A stretch of 64,000 nt of DNA. Origin: Saccharopolyspora aridisoli. Lineage in GTDB: Bacteria > Actinomycetota > Actinomycetes > Mycobacteriales > Pseudonocardiaceae. Shown piece after piece: positions 42,532-51,715 of this stretch. Position 1 is the first letter of the stretch; the number at the start of each line of letters is the position of its first letter. The stretch spans positions 1 through 64,000 of the forward strand of contig NZ_SMKV01000009.1 in assembly GCF_004348445.1 (NCBI RefSeq), given 5' to 3'. A program made the position numbers and the translations under genes. A model generated the notes under the pieces. The model was not told the DNA's origin. It did no database searches and saw nothing but the letters and a program-made list of their open reading frames with translations.

Positions 42532-43173
42532 ATGACTGCAACGCCGAACGAACCGCAGCCGGGCAGCGGCGATGCCGCAGTTGCCGCGGCAGCGGAACGA
42601 GCCAAGACCACCCGGGAACTCAACGTCCCGGAGTTCGACGACCTCCCCGGCGAGGGCGACACCGCGAACCTGCGGCTGGGCCCCTCGCTCGACGACGCCT
42701 GCCTGTCGCTGCTGCCGCTGGTCGGCGTGTGGCGCGGCGAGGGCGAGGCTTCGCACCCGTCGCTGGAGGAGACCTTCCGGTTCATCCAGCAGGTGACGAT
42801 CTCGCACGACGGCCGCCCGTTCCTCATGTACTCCAGCCGCGCGTGGCGGCTGGACGGCGAGGGCGGCAACGTCGTGGCACCCGCGTTCCGCGAGACCGGC
42901 TTCCTGCGCCCGCAGCCCGACGACACCATCGAGCTCATGCTGATGCACTCGACGGGCGTCTCGGAGCTGTTCATCGGGCAGCCGCGCAACACCACGACCT
43001 GGGAGTTCGGCACCGACGCGGTGTTGCGCACCCCGACGGGCGAGGACGTCACCGCCGCCAGCCGCCTCTACGGCGTCGTCGACGGAGCCCTCGCGTACGT
43101 GGAGGAACGAGCCACCTCGGAGCACGAGCTGCAGCCGCGCCTCTCGGCGAAGCTCGACCGAATCGCAGGATGA
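42532..43173 (+). CDS. Nitrobindin-like heme-binding FABP-fold protein
   Basis: 213 aa with the diagnostic GVWRGEGEASHP motif near residue 67, then a ten-stranded barrel pattern (FRFIQQVTISHDGRPFLMYS, FLRPQPDDTIELMLMHSTGV). The orthologous Rv0813c protein binds heme and isomerises peroxynitrite. The expected proximal His lies near the C-terminus (EERATSEHELQPRLSAKLDR). Confidence 0.9.
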   Translation: MTATPNEPQPGSGDAAVAAAAERAKTTRELNVPEFDDLPGEGDTANLRLGPSLDDACLSLLPLVGVWRGEGEASHPSLEETFRFIQQVTISHDGRPFLMYSSRAWRLDGEGGNVVAPAFRETGFLRPQPDDTIELMLMHSTGVSELFIGQPRNTTTWEFGTDAVLRTPTGEDVTAASRLYGVVDGALAYVEERATSEHELQPRLSAKLDRIAG

Positions 43174-43205
43174 TGTCGACCTGCACAGCGGTGCAGCAGG
43201 GGAAC

Positions 43206-43268
43206 CTGACCCGCGGTGCCAGCTGCTCAGGCGGTGGAGGCGAGAGCGCCTGCTGCGCTTGCCCGACG
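43206..43268. repeat. Intergenic repeat element, copy A
   Basis: ACCCGCGGTGCCAGCTGCTC followed by AGGCGGTGGAGGCGAGAGCG and CGCTTGCCCGACG parallels copy B at 50395-50460 almost base for base. Lies between convergent nitrobindin and pabC-like genes. Confidence 0.7.
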
Positions 43269-43270
43269 CC

Positions 43271-44119
43271 TCAGTAGTTCGACTCGTAGAGGCCGACGAC
43301 CTCGGTGTGCAGCGCGTCGTCGGCCTTCACGGACGTGCCGTTGATGGCGCGGACCTGGGTCAAGCGGCGGATGCTGGAGGCGAGCCAGACGCCGTCGGAT
43401 TCGAAGAGCGCTGAGGTGGGGAAGTCCACCACCTCGGTCTCCCAGCCCGCCTGCTCGGCCGCGCGGAACAGCGCGCCCTGGGTGGTCCCCGCCAGGACCC
43501 CCGAGGCGGGTGGTGTGGTCAGCAGCTTGCGGCCCTGGGCCAGCACGACCGTCGAGGTCGGGCCCTCCAGCACGGTGCCCTCGCTGGCGGTGAAGATGAC
43601 GTCGTCGGCGCCCCGCGACTCGGCCTCGCGGAGCGCGGCCATGTTCACCGCGTAGGACAGCGTCTTGGCCGACAGCAGCAGCCACGGGGCCCGGTCCATC
43701 AGGTCAGGCGCGTAGCCGCGGTCCAGGGTCACGACCTCGACTCCGCTGTCGCGCTTGCGCTTGGTGTCGGAGCCGACGTCCATGCCCATCGCGAACCCGT
43801 GCGGCGTGCCGTCCCCACCGTCTATGCCTCGGGTGCAGACGAGCTTCAGGGCCATCTCAGGCTCGGAATCCCACGGCCAGGCGTCGATGACCGCCTGCCC
43901 GGCGCGCTCCCAGGCCGCCCGCTCGGGAAGCCGCATCTGCAGCAGCCGCGCGGACCGCTCCATGCGGTCGAGGTGCGGCCCGAGCTCACGCGGCTTCCGG
44001 TCGACGACCAGGATCGTCTCGAAGCAGCCGTCACCTCGCATCACACCGAGGTCATCGGCCCGGAACAGCGGAGCTTCGGGGTCGGCGAGGGTCCCGTCCA
44101 GAAGTGCCAGTACGCGCAT
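43271..44119 (-). CDS. pabC: Class IV aminotransferase (aminodeoxychorismate lyase-like)
   Basis: 282 aa PLP enzyme: DLGVMRGDGCFETILV, the PLP lysine in LLLSAKTLSYAVNMAALREA, and VLEGPTSTVVLAQGRKLLTT with PASGVLAGTTQGAL. Likely releases 4-aminobenzoate for folate synthesis; branched-chain or D-amino-acid transamination is an alternative. TACCCT sits 6 nt before ATG 44119 (leaderless). Corresponds to Rv0812. Confidence 0.88.
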   Translation of the reverse strand: MRVLALLDGTLADPEAPLFRADDLGVMRGDGCFETILVVDRKPRELGPHLDRMERSARLLQMRLPERAAWERAGQAVIDAWPWDSEPEMALKLVCTRGIDGGDGTPHGFAMGMDVGSDTKRKRDSGVEVVTLDRGYAPDLMDRAPWLLLSAKTLSYAVNMAALREAESRGADDVIFTASEGTVLEGPTSTVVLAQGRKLLTTPPASGVLAGTTQGALFRAAEQAGWETEVVDFPTSALFESDGVWLASSIRRLTQVRAINGTSVKADDALHTEVVGLYESNY

Positions 44120-44215
44120 GCCGGAAGGGTAGAGCGTCCAGGTCCCGGAGTCGGACCGGAGGTTACGATCGAGGTGGGTTTCCCCATCCGAGCGCGTCGA
44201 GCACGGGAGCGGGCA

Positions 44216-44644
44216 TTGAGCGACCAGGGATCGCTGCGCAGCACTCTGCACCAACGGGGCATGCGCATGACGCCGCAGCGCCAGCTGGTGCTCGACGCCG
44301 TGCGCGAGCTGGGCCACGCCACGCCGGAGCAGGCGTGCAAGAAGGTGCAGGAGATCGCCCCGACGATCAACATCACCACCATCTACCGGGCGCTCGACCT
44401 GCTCGAACAGCTCGGGCTGGTGCGGCACACCCACCTCGGCCACGGTGCGCCGACCTACTCCGCCGAAGAGCACGAGCACGTCCACCTCGCCTGCCACCGA
44501 TGCGGCCGGATCGACGAGGTGCCCATCGAGACGATGGACGAGCTGGCCGACAAGCTGCGCGCCGAGCACGGCTTCGCCCTCGACGCGACGCACCTGGCGC
44601 TGTCCGGCACCTGCCGGGAATGCCAGGCCGCCGACATCGGCTGA
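44216..44644 (+). CDS. Fur-family metalloregulator
   Basis: 142 aa. Winged HTH (MRMTPQRQLVLDAVRELGHA, INITTIYRALDLLEQLGLVR) and metal-binding dimer domain with EEHEHVHLACHRCGRIDEV and a second pair in GTCRECQAADIG, forming a structural Cys4 zinc site. Fe, Zn or peroxide sensing cannot be distinguished. TTG 44216 follows GGGAG; a GTG at 44174 could extend it. Confidence 0.9.
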   Translation: MSDQGSLRSTLHQRGMRMTPQRQLVLDAVRELGHATPEQACKKVQEIAPTINITTIYRALDLLEQLGLVRHTHLGHGAPTYSAEEHEHVHLACHRCGRIDEVPIETMDELADKLRAEHGFALDATHLALSGTCRECQAADIG

Positions 44645-44681
44645 ACCCGGTGTCGCACGAGCACGACTCAAGGAGCGTTAA

Positions 44682-45824
44682 ATGAGTTCACCCACGCTGG
44701 ATCTGCCGGGTGCGGTACCCGCGCCGGAAGACTCGGTGGACCGGGGCGTTCCCTGGCACTTCGGCGACCCGTTCGCCGAGCAGCGCTCGGCAGCGCGTGC
44801 GGCCGTCCTGGTCGACCGCTCGCACCGCGAGGTCATCGCGGTTCCCGGTGAAGAACGGCTGAGCTGGTTGCACCTGGTGCTCTCGCAGCACCTCACGGAA
44901 CTGCCCGACGGGCAGGGCACCGAGGCGCTCGTGCTCGACACCCACGGCCGGGTGGACAGCCACATGCTGGTCGCCCACCACGAGGGCGTCGTGTACCTCG
45001 ACACCGACGCGGCCTCGGAGGTCACCAGCGCGCTGCCGTCGATCGGTGTCAACGGCAGGCAGTCGCTGCCGGACTACCTGGACGCGATGCGGTTCTGGTC
45101 GAAGGTCGAGCCGCGCGACGCCACCTCGGAGTTCGCGGTGCTGACGGCGATGGGCCCCGACGCCGGCGGCATCCTCGCCGGGTTCACCGAGGTCCCCTCC
45201 GATGCTTACGAGGTGCGCGGACTGCCGGGCGGCGGGTTCGTGCGCAACGTGCCGTTCCGCGCGTTGCAGACCTACGACCTGCTGGTTCCGCGCGAGTCGC
45301 TGGTGGACTGGTGGCTCAAGCTCACCGACGCCGGCATCCGCCCGTCGGGGACGATGGCCTTCGAGGCGCTGCGCGTGGAGGCGCTGCGGCCTCGGGTCGG
45401 GATGGACACCGACGACCGCTCGATCCCGCACGAGCTGGGCTGGATCCACCTCGCCGCGCACGTGGCCAAGGGCTGCTACCGCGGGCAGGAGACGGTCGCG
45501 AAGGTCCACAACGTCGGCAAGCCCCCGCGCAGGATGGTGCTGCTGCACCTGGACGGTTCGGTGGAGGTCTCGCCGGAGATCGGCGACCCGGTGTTCCACG
45601 GCGACCGCAAGGTCGGCCGGGTGGGCAGCGTCGTGCAGCACCACGAGCTCGGACCGGTGGCGTTGGCACTGCTCAAGCGCACGGCTCCGGTGGACGGAGA
45701 GCTGATGGCCGGTGATCCGGAGGAGGACCGCGCGGTGGCCGCGGCGGTCGACCCGGACTCGGTGCCGCCGGACAGCGGTGAGCCGCCCGGCCGGGTGGCC
45801 GTCGACCGGCTTCGCGGCCGGTGA
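44682..45824 (+). CDS. ygfZ: YgfZ/GcvT-like folate-binding Fe-S cluster protein
   Basis: 380 aa with the YgfZ signature KGCYRGQETVAKVHNVGKPP near residue 265, needed for folate-dependent Fe-S cluster maintenance in homologues. The N-terminal segment (VLVDRSHREVIAVPGEERLS) matches the GcvT_N domain. AAGGAG precedes ATG 44682, 37 bp after the Fur gene, so they are probably co-transcribed. Confidence 0.92.
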   Translation: MSSPTLDLPGAVPAPEDSVDRGVPWHFGDPFAEQRSAARAAVLVDRSHREVIAVPGEERLSWLHLVLSQHLTELPDGQGTEALVLDTHGRVDSHMLVAHHEGVVYLDTDAASEVTSALPSIGVNGRQSLPDYLDAMRFWSKVEPRDATSEFAVLTAMGPDAGGILAGFTEVPSDAYEVRGLPGGGFVRNVPFRALQTYDLLVPRESLVDWWLKLTDAGIRPSGTMAFEALRVEALRPRVGMDTDDRSIPHELGWIHLAAHVAKGCYRGQETVAKVHNVGKPPRRMVLLHLDGSVEVSPEIGDPVFHGDRKVGRVGSVVQHHELGPVALALLKRTAPVDGELMAGDPEEDRAVAAAVDPDSVPPDSGEPPGRVAVDRLRGR

Positions 45825-46036
45825 CCGGTTAGCTTCGGTAACGGTCCTCAAGTTCTGCGCGCCAAGTGACGTCGGTGTTTGACAAGGCGGGTATGCCTTG
45901 AGGCATGCCGGTCGCCCGATCAGGGGTCGTTTCGAACACCGAGGAGCGCTGATCGAAGGCCCGGCGTCACACTGTTGCCGTAACGACATCACCCGAACTG
46001 TTGGCGAGCTCGACCGAATTGCCGGAGGATGGCCAC

Positions 46037-46597
46037 GTGATCGAAGTCCGCCCGGGTGGACGCCGTCGTATCGACAGGGTCCTGTCCCCGGACTACACCA
46101 GTGGCATCGAACAACACGTGCTGGGTGATGTGCGCGCGTTGCGGGACGAGGCCGCCCAGGAGGAGACGGACCTGTCCTACCTGCGACGGGTGCTGCACGC
46201 GCGCATCGACATCGTGCGCGCTGAGCAGCGCCGCCGGCGCGAGGACGGTTCGCGGTCCGTGGTCGAGCAGCTGGTGAACATCCTGTCCGACAACGCGGTC
46301 GGCCCGGCCACCGGTTCGGGCCGCTACCAGACCACCGAGCCCTCGCGGGCCGAGGCGCACCGCAGGCACGTGGAAGCGCTGGTCTCGGACGTGGACCTCT
46401 CCGACGTCATGTCGCTGTCCGATGAGAAACTGGACCGGGCGCTGAGCGCCTACACCGCCGAGGAGAACTCGGTCTCCCGGCGCCGCCGCGAGGTCCAGCA
46501 GGTCGTGGATCGACTCAACGCAGAGATCGCACGCCGCTACCGGGAGGGCGCCGCGTCGGTGGATGACCTTCTGGCAGAGGAGCGAGACCGGCGTTGA
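46037..46597 (+). CDS. RsiG/AmfC-like c-di-GMP-responsive anti-sigma factor
   Basis: 186-aa helical protein. RsiG holds the sporulation sigma factor WhiG using c-di-GMP bound at two E-x3-S-x2-R-x3-Q-x3-D motifs. Here the second motif is exact (ENSVSRRRREVQQVVD). The first reads ETDLSYLRRVLHARID with His in the Gln position. GTG 46037 is 8 nt after GGAGG; a TTG at 46001 adds 12 residues. Its TGA overlaps the asparaginase TTG. Confidence 0.85.
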   Translation: MIEVRPGGRRRIDRVLSPDYTSGIEQHVLGDVRALRDEAAQEETDLSYLRRVLHARIDIVRAEQRRRREDGSRSVVEQLVNILSDNAVGPATGSGRYQTTEPSRAEAHRRHVEALVSDVDLSDVMSLSDEKLDRALSAYTAEENSVSRRRREVQQVVDRLNAEIARRYREGAASVDDLLAEERDRR

Positions 46598-47511
46598 TCC
46601 CCCCTGTTCCACTCATCGAGATCGTCCGAAGTGGACTTCGGGAAGGTGTGCACCACGCTTCGGTGGTGGTGATCGGCCCGGACGGCGCGCCCCTGATCAC
46701 GCGGGGTGACGCGACCGCTCCGATGTACCCGCGGTCGTCGCTCAAACCCGCGCAGGCGGTCGGGATGCTGCGCTGCGGGCTCGAACTCCCCTCCGCCGAC
46801 CTGGCGCTCGCCGCCGCTTCGCACAGCGGCGAGCATGACCACATCGCTCGCGTCTCGGAGATGCTGGAGCGGTTCTCGCTGACCGAGGACGACCTGCGCT
46901 GCCCGCCGGACCTGCCGCTGGGCCAGGCCGCGCGCCGGGGCGTCTCCGAGGAGCGGCGGATCACCATGAACTGCTCCGGCAAGCACGCCGCGATGCTCGC
47001 CACCTGCGTGATCAACGGCTGGTCCACCGCCGACTACCTGGATCCGAAGCACAGGCTGCAGGTCGCGATCGCCGACACCGTCGTGGAACTGGCCGGCGAG
47101 CCGCTGGCCAACACCGCGGTCGACGGCTGCGGTGCCCCGCTGTTCGCGATCTCGCTGACCGGGCTCGCCCGTGTGTTCCAGCGGCTGGTCAACTCCCCGG
47201 TCGGGGAAGCGATGCACGAGCACCCGTGGCTGGTCTCGGGAACCGGCCGCGAGGACGTCCGGTTGATGGGTGCGGTCCCTGGGCTGATCAGCAAGATCGG
47301 GGCGGAAGGCGTCTTCGCCTTCGCCCTGCCGGACGGCCGCGCCGCGGCGATCAAGATCGCCGACGGCGGTGACCGCGCCCGGCTGCCGATCGCTGTCGGC
47401 ATCCTCTCCGCTCTCGGCGTCACGGGCTTGGACGAGCTCGCCGAGGAACCGGTCTTCGGCGGAGGCCACCGCGTCGGGTCGATCCGCCTCATCCCCAACG
47501 CCCTGGACTGA
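46594..47511 (+). CDS. Asparaginase (R. etli-type / asparaginase_II family)
   Basis: 305 aa. Conserved blocks are YPRSSLKPAQAVGMLRCGLE, AAASHSGEHDHIARVSEMLE, ITMNCSGKHAAMLATCVING and VDGCGAPLFAISLTGLARVF; Cys and Lys in CSGKHA and the SS-LK motif are family hallmarks. Converts asparagine to aspartate and ammonia. TTG start overlaps the RsiG-like stop (TTGA). Confidence 0.88.
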   Translation: MIPPVPLIEIVRSGLREGVHHASVVVIGPDGAPLITRGDATAPMYPRSSLKPAQAVGMLRCGLELPSADLALAAASHSGEHDHIARVSEMLERFSLTEDDLRCPPDLPLGQAARRGVSEERRITMNCSGKHAAMLATCVINGWSTADYLDPKHRLQVAIADTVVELAGEPLANTAVDGCGAPLFAISLTGLARVFQRLVNSPVGEAMHEHPWLVSGTGREDVRLMGAVPGLISKIGAEGVFAFALPDGRAAAIKIADGGDRARLPIAVGILSALGVTGLDELAEEPVFGGGHRVGSIRLIPNALD

Positions 47512-47611
47512 CCTCCCGGCTCCCGGTCCAGGTCGAACGCTTCTCATCAGCACCTGGCCCGCGATACGCTCATATCTCGGAACAGATTTCCCACATCCCG
47601 GGAAGGTGAGC

Positions 47612-48418
47612 ATGGGCGCGCAGGACACCTACACGCACGGGCACCACGAGAGCGTGCTGCGGTCGCCCCAGTGGCGGACGGCTGAGAACTCGGCCCCGCA
47701 CCTGCTCGGAGACCTGCGCCCCGGTGTCCAGGTGCTCGACGTCGGCTGCGGTCCGGGGACGATCACCCTCGACTTCGCCGAACGGGTCGCGCCGGGCCAG
47801 GTGCTGGGCATCGACAACGTCGAAGAGCCGCTGGCGATCTCGCGCACCGCCGCAGCCGAGCGCGGAGTGGACAACGCACGGTTCGAGGTCGCCGACGTCT
47901 ACCGCCTGCCCCACGCCGATGACTCCTTCGACGTCGTGCACGCCCACCAGGTCCTGCAGCACCTCACCGACCCGGTCGCCGCGCTCCGCGAGATGCGCCG
48001 CGTGTGCAAGCCCGGCGGGGTCGTCGCCGCCCGCGACGCCGACTACGGCGGCATGCGCTGGTCACCCGATCACCCGGGGCTGGACCGATGGCTGGAGCTC
48101 TACCGCGCGGTCGCCCGCAGCAACCACGCCTACCCCGACGGCGGCAAGCTCCTCAAGACCTGGGCCCTGGAGGCGGGTTTCACCGACGTCGAGTGCACCG
48201 CCTCGGCCTGGTGCTTCGCCACGCCCGAGGAACGCGCCTGGTGGGGCGACCTCTGGGCGGACCGGATCCGCCAGTCCTCCTTCGCCCACCAGGCCATCGC
48301 CCACGGCCTGACCACGCAGGACGAACTGGAGTCCCTCGCCCAGGCCTGGCACGCCTGGCGCGACGCCGACACCGGCTGGTTCGCCGTCCTCAACGGCGAA
48401 GTCCGCTGCCGCACCTGA
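47612..48418 (+). CDS. SAM-dependent methyltransferase (UbiE/Methyltransf_11 type)
   Basis: 268 aa: motif I VLDVGCGPGTITLDFAERVA, acidic motif QVLGIDNVEEPL, motif DVYRLPHADDSFDVVHAHQV and post-motif MRRVCKPGGVVAARDADYGG. A C-terminal extension of about 100 residues is Trp-rich (WGDLWADRIRQSSFAHQAIA). Small-molecule substrate unknown. GGAAGGTGAG precedes ATG. Confidence 0.87.
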   Translation: MGAQDTYTHGHHESVLRSPQWRTAENSAPHLLGDLRPGVQVLDVGCGPGTITLDFAERVAPGQVLGIDNVEEPLAISRTAAAERGVDNARFEVADVYRLPHADDSFDVVHAHQVLQHLTDPVAALREMRRVCKPGGVVAARDADYGGMRWSPDHPGLDRWLELYRAVARSNHAYPDGGKLLKTWALEAGFTDVECTASAWCFATPEERAWWGDLWADRIRQSSFAHQAIAHGLTTQDELESLAQAWHAWRDADTGWFAVLNGEVRCRT

Positions 48419-48443
48419 CCCACCGCCCCTGCAGCGGACATCC

Positions 48444-48507
48444 GATTCCAGTGGAGATCAGGGCTCTGATTTCCACTGAAGTCGGGACCCTGATTTCCAC
48501 TGGAATC
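48444..48507. repeat. Palindromic 18-bp repeat cluster
   Basis: GATTCCAGTGGAGATCAG (48444-48461) is followed by CTGATTTCCACTGAAGTC (48466-48483) and CTGATTTCCACTGGAATC (48490-48507). The latter two are direct repeats of period 24 and both are reverse complements of the first with one or two mismatches. Could act as terminator or protein-binding array between the convergent genes. Confidence 0.8.
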
Positions 48508-48555
48508 GGGAAGACCACCCGCGGGGTGGCCTCAGAGCAGTGGTCGAGCGGGGAC

Positions 48556-49443
48556 TTAGTTGTGGTGTTCGCGGGCGGCGAACTCCGACCAGAAGTCTCG
48601 GAGCTGCTCGTAGCGGGTGGCGACCTCTTCGGCGTCGTCGGCCTCCATGGCGTCGACGATGGCGTGGACGTCCTCGGCCGAGGTGTCGGCGTCGAGATCC
48701 GACTGGGTCATCAGCTGGACGAGGCCGCCGTAGTCGAGCTCGACGGCGCTGTGCGGGTGGAAGCGCTCCAGCCAGCGTCCGGTCTCCTTGAGGATCTGGG
48801 TTGGACCGTCGTCACCGATCGACTGCTTGGACACCGAGTGCGCACGAGCCACCCGTCGGCGAGCATCGGCCATCGCGACCCGCCAGCAGACGCGGCGGCG
48901 ATCAGGTTCGGTGAACACGCAGCGCTCGGTCGGATCCACCACGACGAACCAGGGCAGCGGAACGGTCCAGGTCGACGACAGCACGTGCACGGCGCCGCCG
49001 GAGAGCTCGCTGACCACCGCGCCGGCGCGAGTGCGGGCCTTGTCCACCGACTCCGGCAGAGCCGCCGTGCGCAACGGGACGTCCGCGTCGCCCAGGAACC
49101 CCACCAGAGCCGCCGCAGCGCGCCCGTGCACGTCCAGCGGGCACACCAGCGGTCCCGGGCCGACCGTGGCGGCAGGGGCCGTGGGCACGTCCTCGGGGGC
49201 CAGCACGAGGACACCGCCCACGCCTTGTACTTCGCCGTCGGCGTTCTCGCCCGGCAGCAACCGCGGGGGCGCGGCGAGTTGACTGCGCAGCCACAGGTGC
49301 TGCTCCCACAGCCCCGCGTCGAACGGGTCCACGGACCCGCGCTCCACCGCGGCGTCGACTTCCTCGCGCAGCGGTGGTTCGAACGACGACAGGGGCTCGT
49401 AAACCCTCAGGTAGGCGACGAACGGCTCTGGCACAGCGAGCAT
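48556..49443 (-). CDS. Conserved actinobacterial hypothetical protein (295 aa)
   Basis: Soluble; begins MLAVPEPFVAYLRVYEPLSS, has beta-rich middle segments (WFVVVDPTERCVFTEPDRRR, VCWRVAMADARRRVARAHSV) and an acidic helical end (DLDADTSAEDVHAIVDAMEA). Neither domain nor catalytic motif recognised. ATG 49443 follows GAGG. The gene diverges from the DUF3073 gene. Confidence 0.75.
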   Translation of the reverse strand: MLAVPEPFVAYLRVYEPLSSFEPPLREEVDAAVERGSVDPFDAGLWEQHLWLRSQLAAPPRLLPGENADGEVQGVGGVLVLAPEDVPTAPAATVGPGPLVCPLDVHGRAAAALVGFLGDADVPLRTAALPESVDKARTRAGAVVSELSGGAVHVLSSTWTVPLPWFVVVDPTERCVFTEPDRRRVCWRVAMADARRRVARAHSVSKQSIGDDGPTQILKETGRWLERFHPHSAVELDYGGLVQLMTQSDLDADTSAEDVHAIVDAMEADDAEEVATRYEQLRDFWSEFAAREHHN

Positions 49444-49680
49444 GGTGTCATGCCTCCGACGAGCCGGTTCGCGCGACTCACGGCCCTCCGCGAGCCGCGC
49501 CGAGCGGTTGATCGAATCGGGCGAGGGCGAGGTCACCCAAGACACGGCGGCCAACTCCTGGCACCACGTCGCGTTGAACCGCCTCGACACGGTACGGTAG
49601 TTACAGGAAAAGTTGTCGAGATCATGCGGGGCCGGCTTTCCCCTGTCCGCCCCGCACACCCTGTGCGAGGGGGTCGAGCC

Positions 49681-49869
49681 ATGGGGCGCGGCCGGGCTAA
49701 GGCCAAGCAGACGAAGGTGGCCCGCGAGCTTAAGTACAGTTCCCCGTCCATGGACATAGAGGCGTTGCAGCGAGAGCTGTCGACCTCGGAGTCCGGCGAG
49801 TGGTCCAGCGAAGACCGCGATGACTCGCACGACGACGGGTACGACGACTACGACTACGGTCGACGTTGA
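49681..49869 (+). CDS. DUF3073 protein (62 aa)
   Basis: MGRGRAKAKQTKVARELKYS followed by a SPSMDIEAL segment and an acidic, Tyr/Asp-rich tail (DDGYDDYDYGRR) is the DUF3073 pattern of actinobacteria (Rv0810c). Function unknown; possibly nucleic-acid binding given the basic start. Confidence 0.88.
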   Translation: MGRGRAKAKQTKVARELKYSSPSMDIEALQRELSTSESGEWSSEDRDDSHDDGYDDYDYGRR

Positions 49870-50520
49870 CGCACTCCTCCGGTGAGAACAGCGGTTCCAA
49901 CGCTGTTCGCTCGATGGCGGAGTGCGTCGCTTAGCTCGCAGGACCCACTAGAGGAACAACGACGTGGATGGCGCCGCCGGTCACGACCGGCGGCGCCACT
50001 CACGTCTGAGAAACACCCGGGAACGGGGCTGAACACCGAGAGCGCGTCAGGGGCGGTGCGGGGATCAACTCCCGCACCGCCCCTGGTGCTGCGCGCTTGA
50101 GGACCCTCCAACGGGTGATCGTCACCATGCCGGGAATCCTCGGCGGGGTCTGTTCGTTGTACGGGGTGCCGGCGTCGTGCGCGTGCCCCCGGGCTCCAAC
50201 TATCGCCTGCTGGGAATACCGTTCGGCTGGAGCCCATCAGTGCCACCCGCCGAGAGGCGGCCCGCACGACCCGGCTCCTCTTCCCCCAGTCCCGGGTGGT
50301 CCCCCTGCTCAGCGGTGCGGGCGGCGGCCCTGAGCGACTCCTCGAGCATGCGAAGACGCGCGTCGCGGTGCGCTCGTCACGAAGCCGCCTTAGAAACCGC
50401 CGGTGCCAGCTGCTCAGGTCAGGGCGATGAGGAAGCGCCTGCGTCGCTTGCCTGACGGACGTGCGGAGAAGCGAGAAGCCGCAGCGCCCTGCGCGGGCGC
50501 TGCGGCTTCTCGTGCGCTCG
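49870..50520. other. 651-bp intergenic region: two hairpins and repeat copy B
   Basis: TGGCGCCGCCGGT/ACCGGCGGCGCCA (49969-49998) and AGGGGCGGTGCGGG/CCCGCACCGCCCCT (50049-50084) are probable terminators for DUF3073. Copy B of the dispersed repeat (50350-50463) has ACCGCCGGTGCCAGCTGCTC and CGCTTGCCTGACG. No gene recognised. Confidence 0.65.
50473..50511 (-). terminator. purM terminator
   Basis: GAGAAGCCGCAGCGCC and GGCGCTGCGGCTTCTC form a 16-bp perfect stem with a 7-nt loop, 10 bp after the purM stop. Confidence 0.9.
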
Positions 50521-51645
<1,125 letters not shown>

Positions 51646-51715
51646 ATCTAGTGCGATTTGCGATTCGCCGGACGCGCAATCCTGGCACGGCCCACGCTAC
51701 GCGGCGACGGTGAGG

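Noticed and set aside
48444-48507. 18-bp repeats considered as a mini CRISPR
   Set aside because: Spacers are only 4-6 bp, units are palindromic in relation to each other and no cas genes are present.
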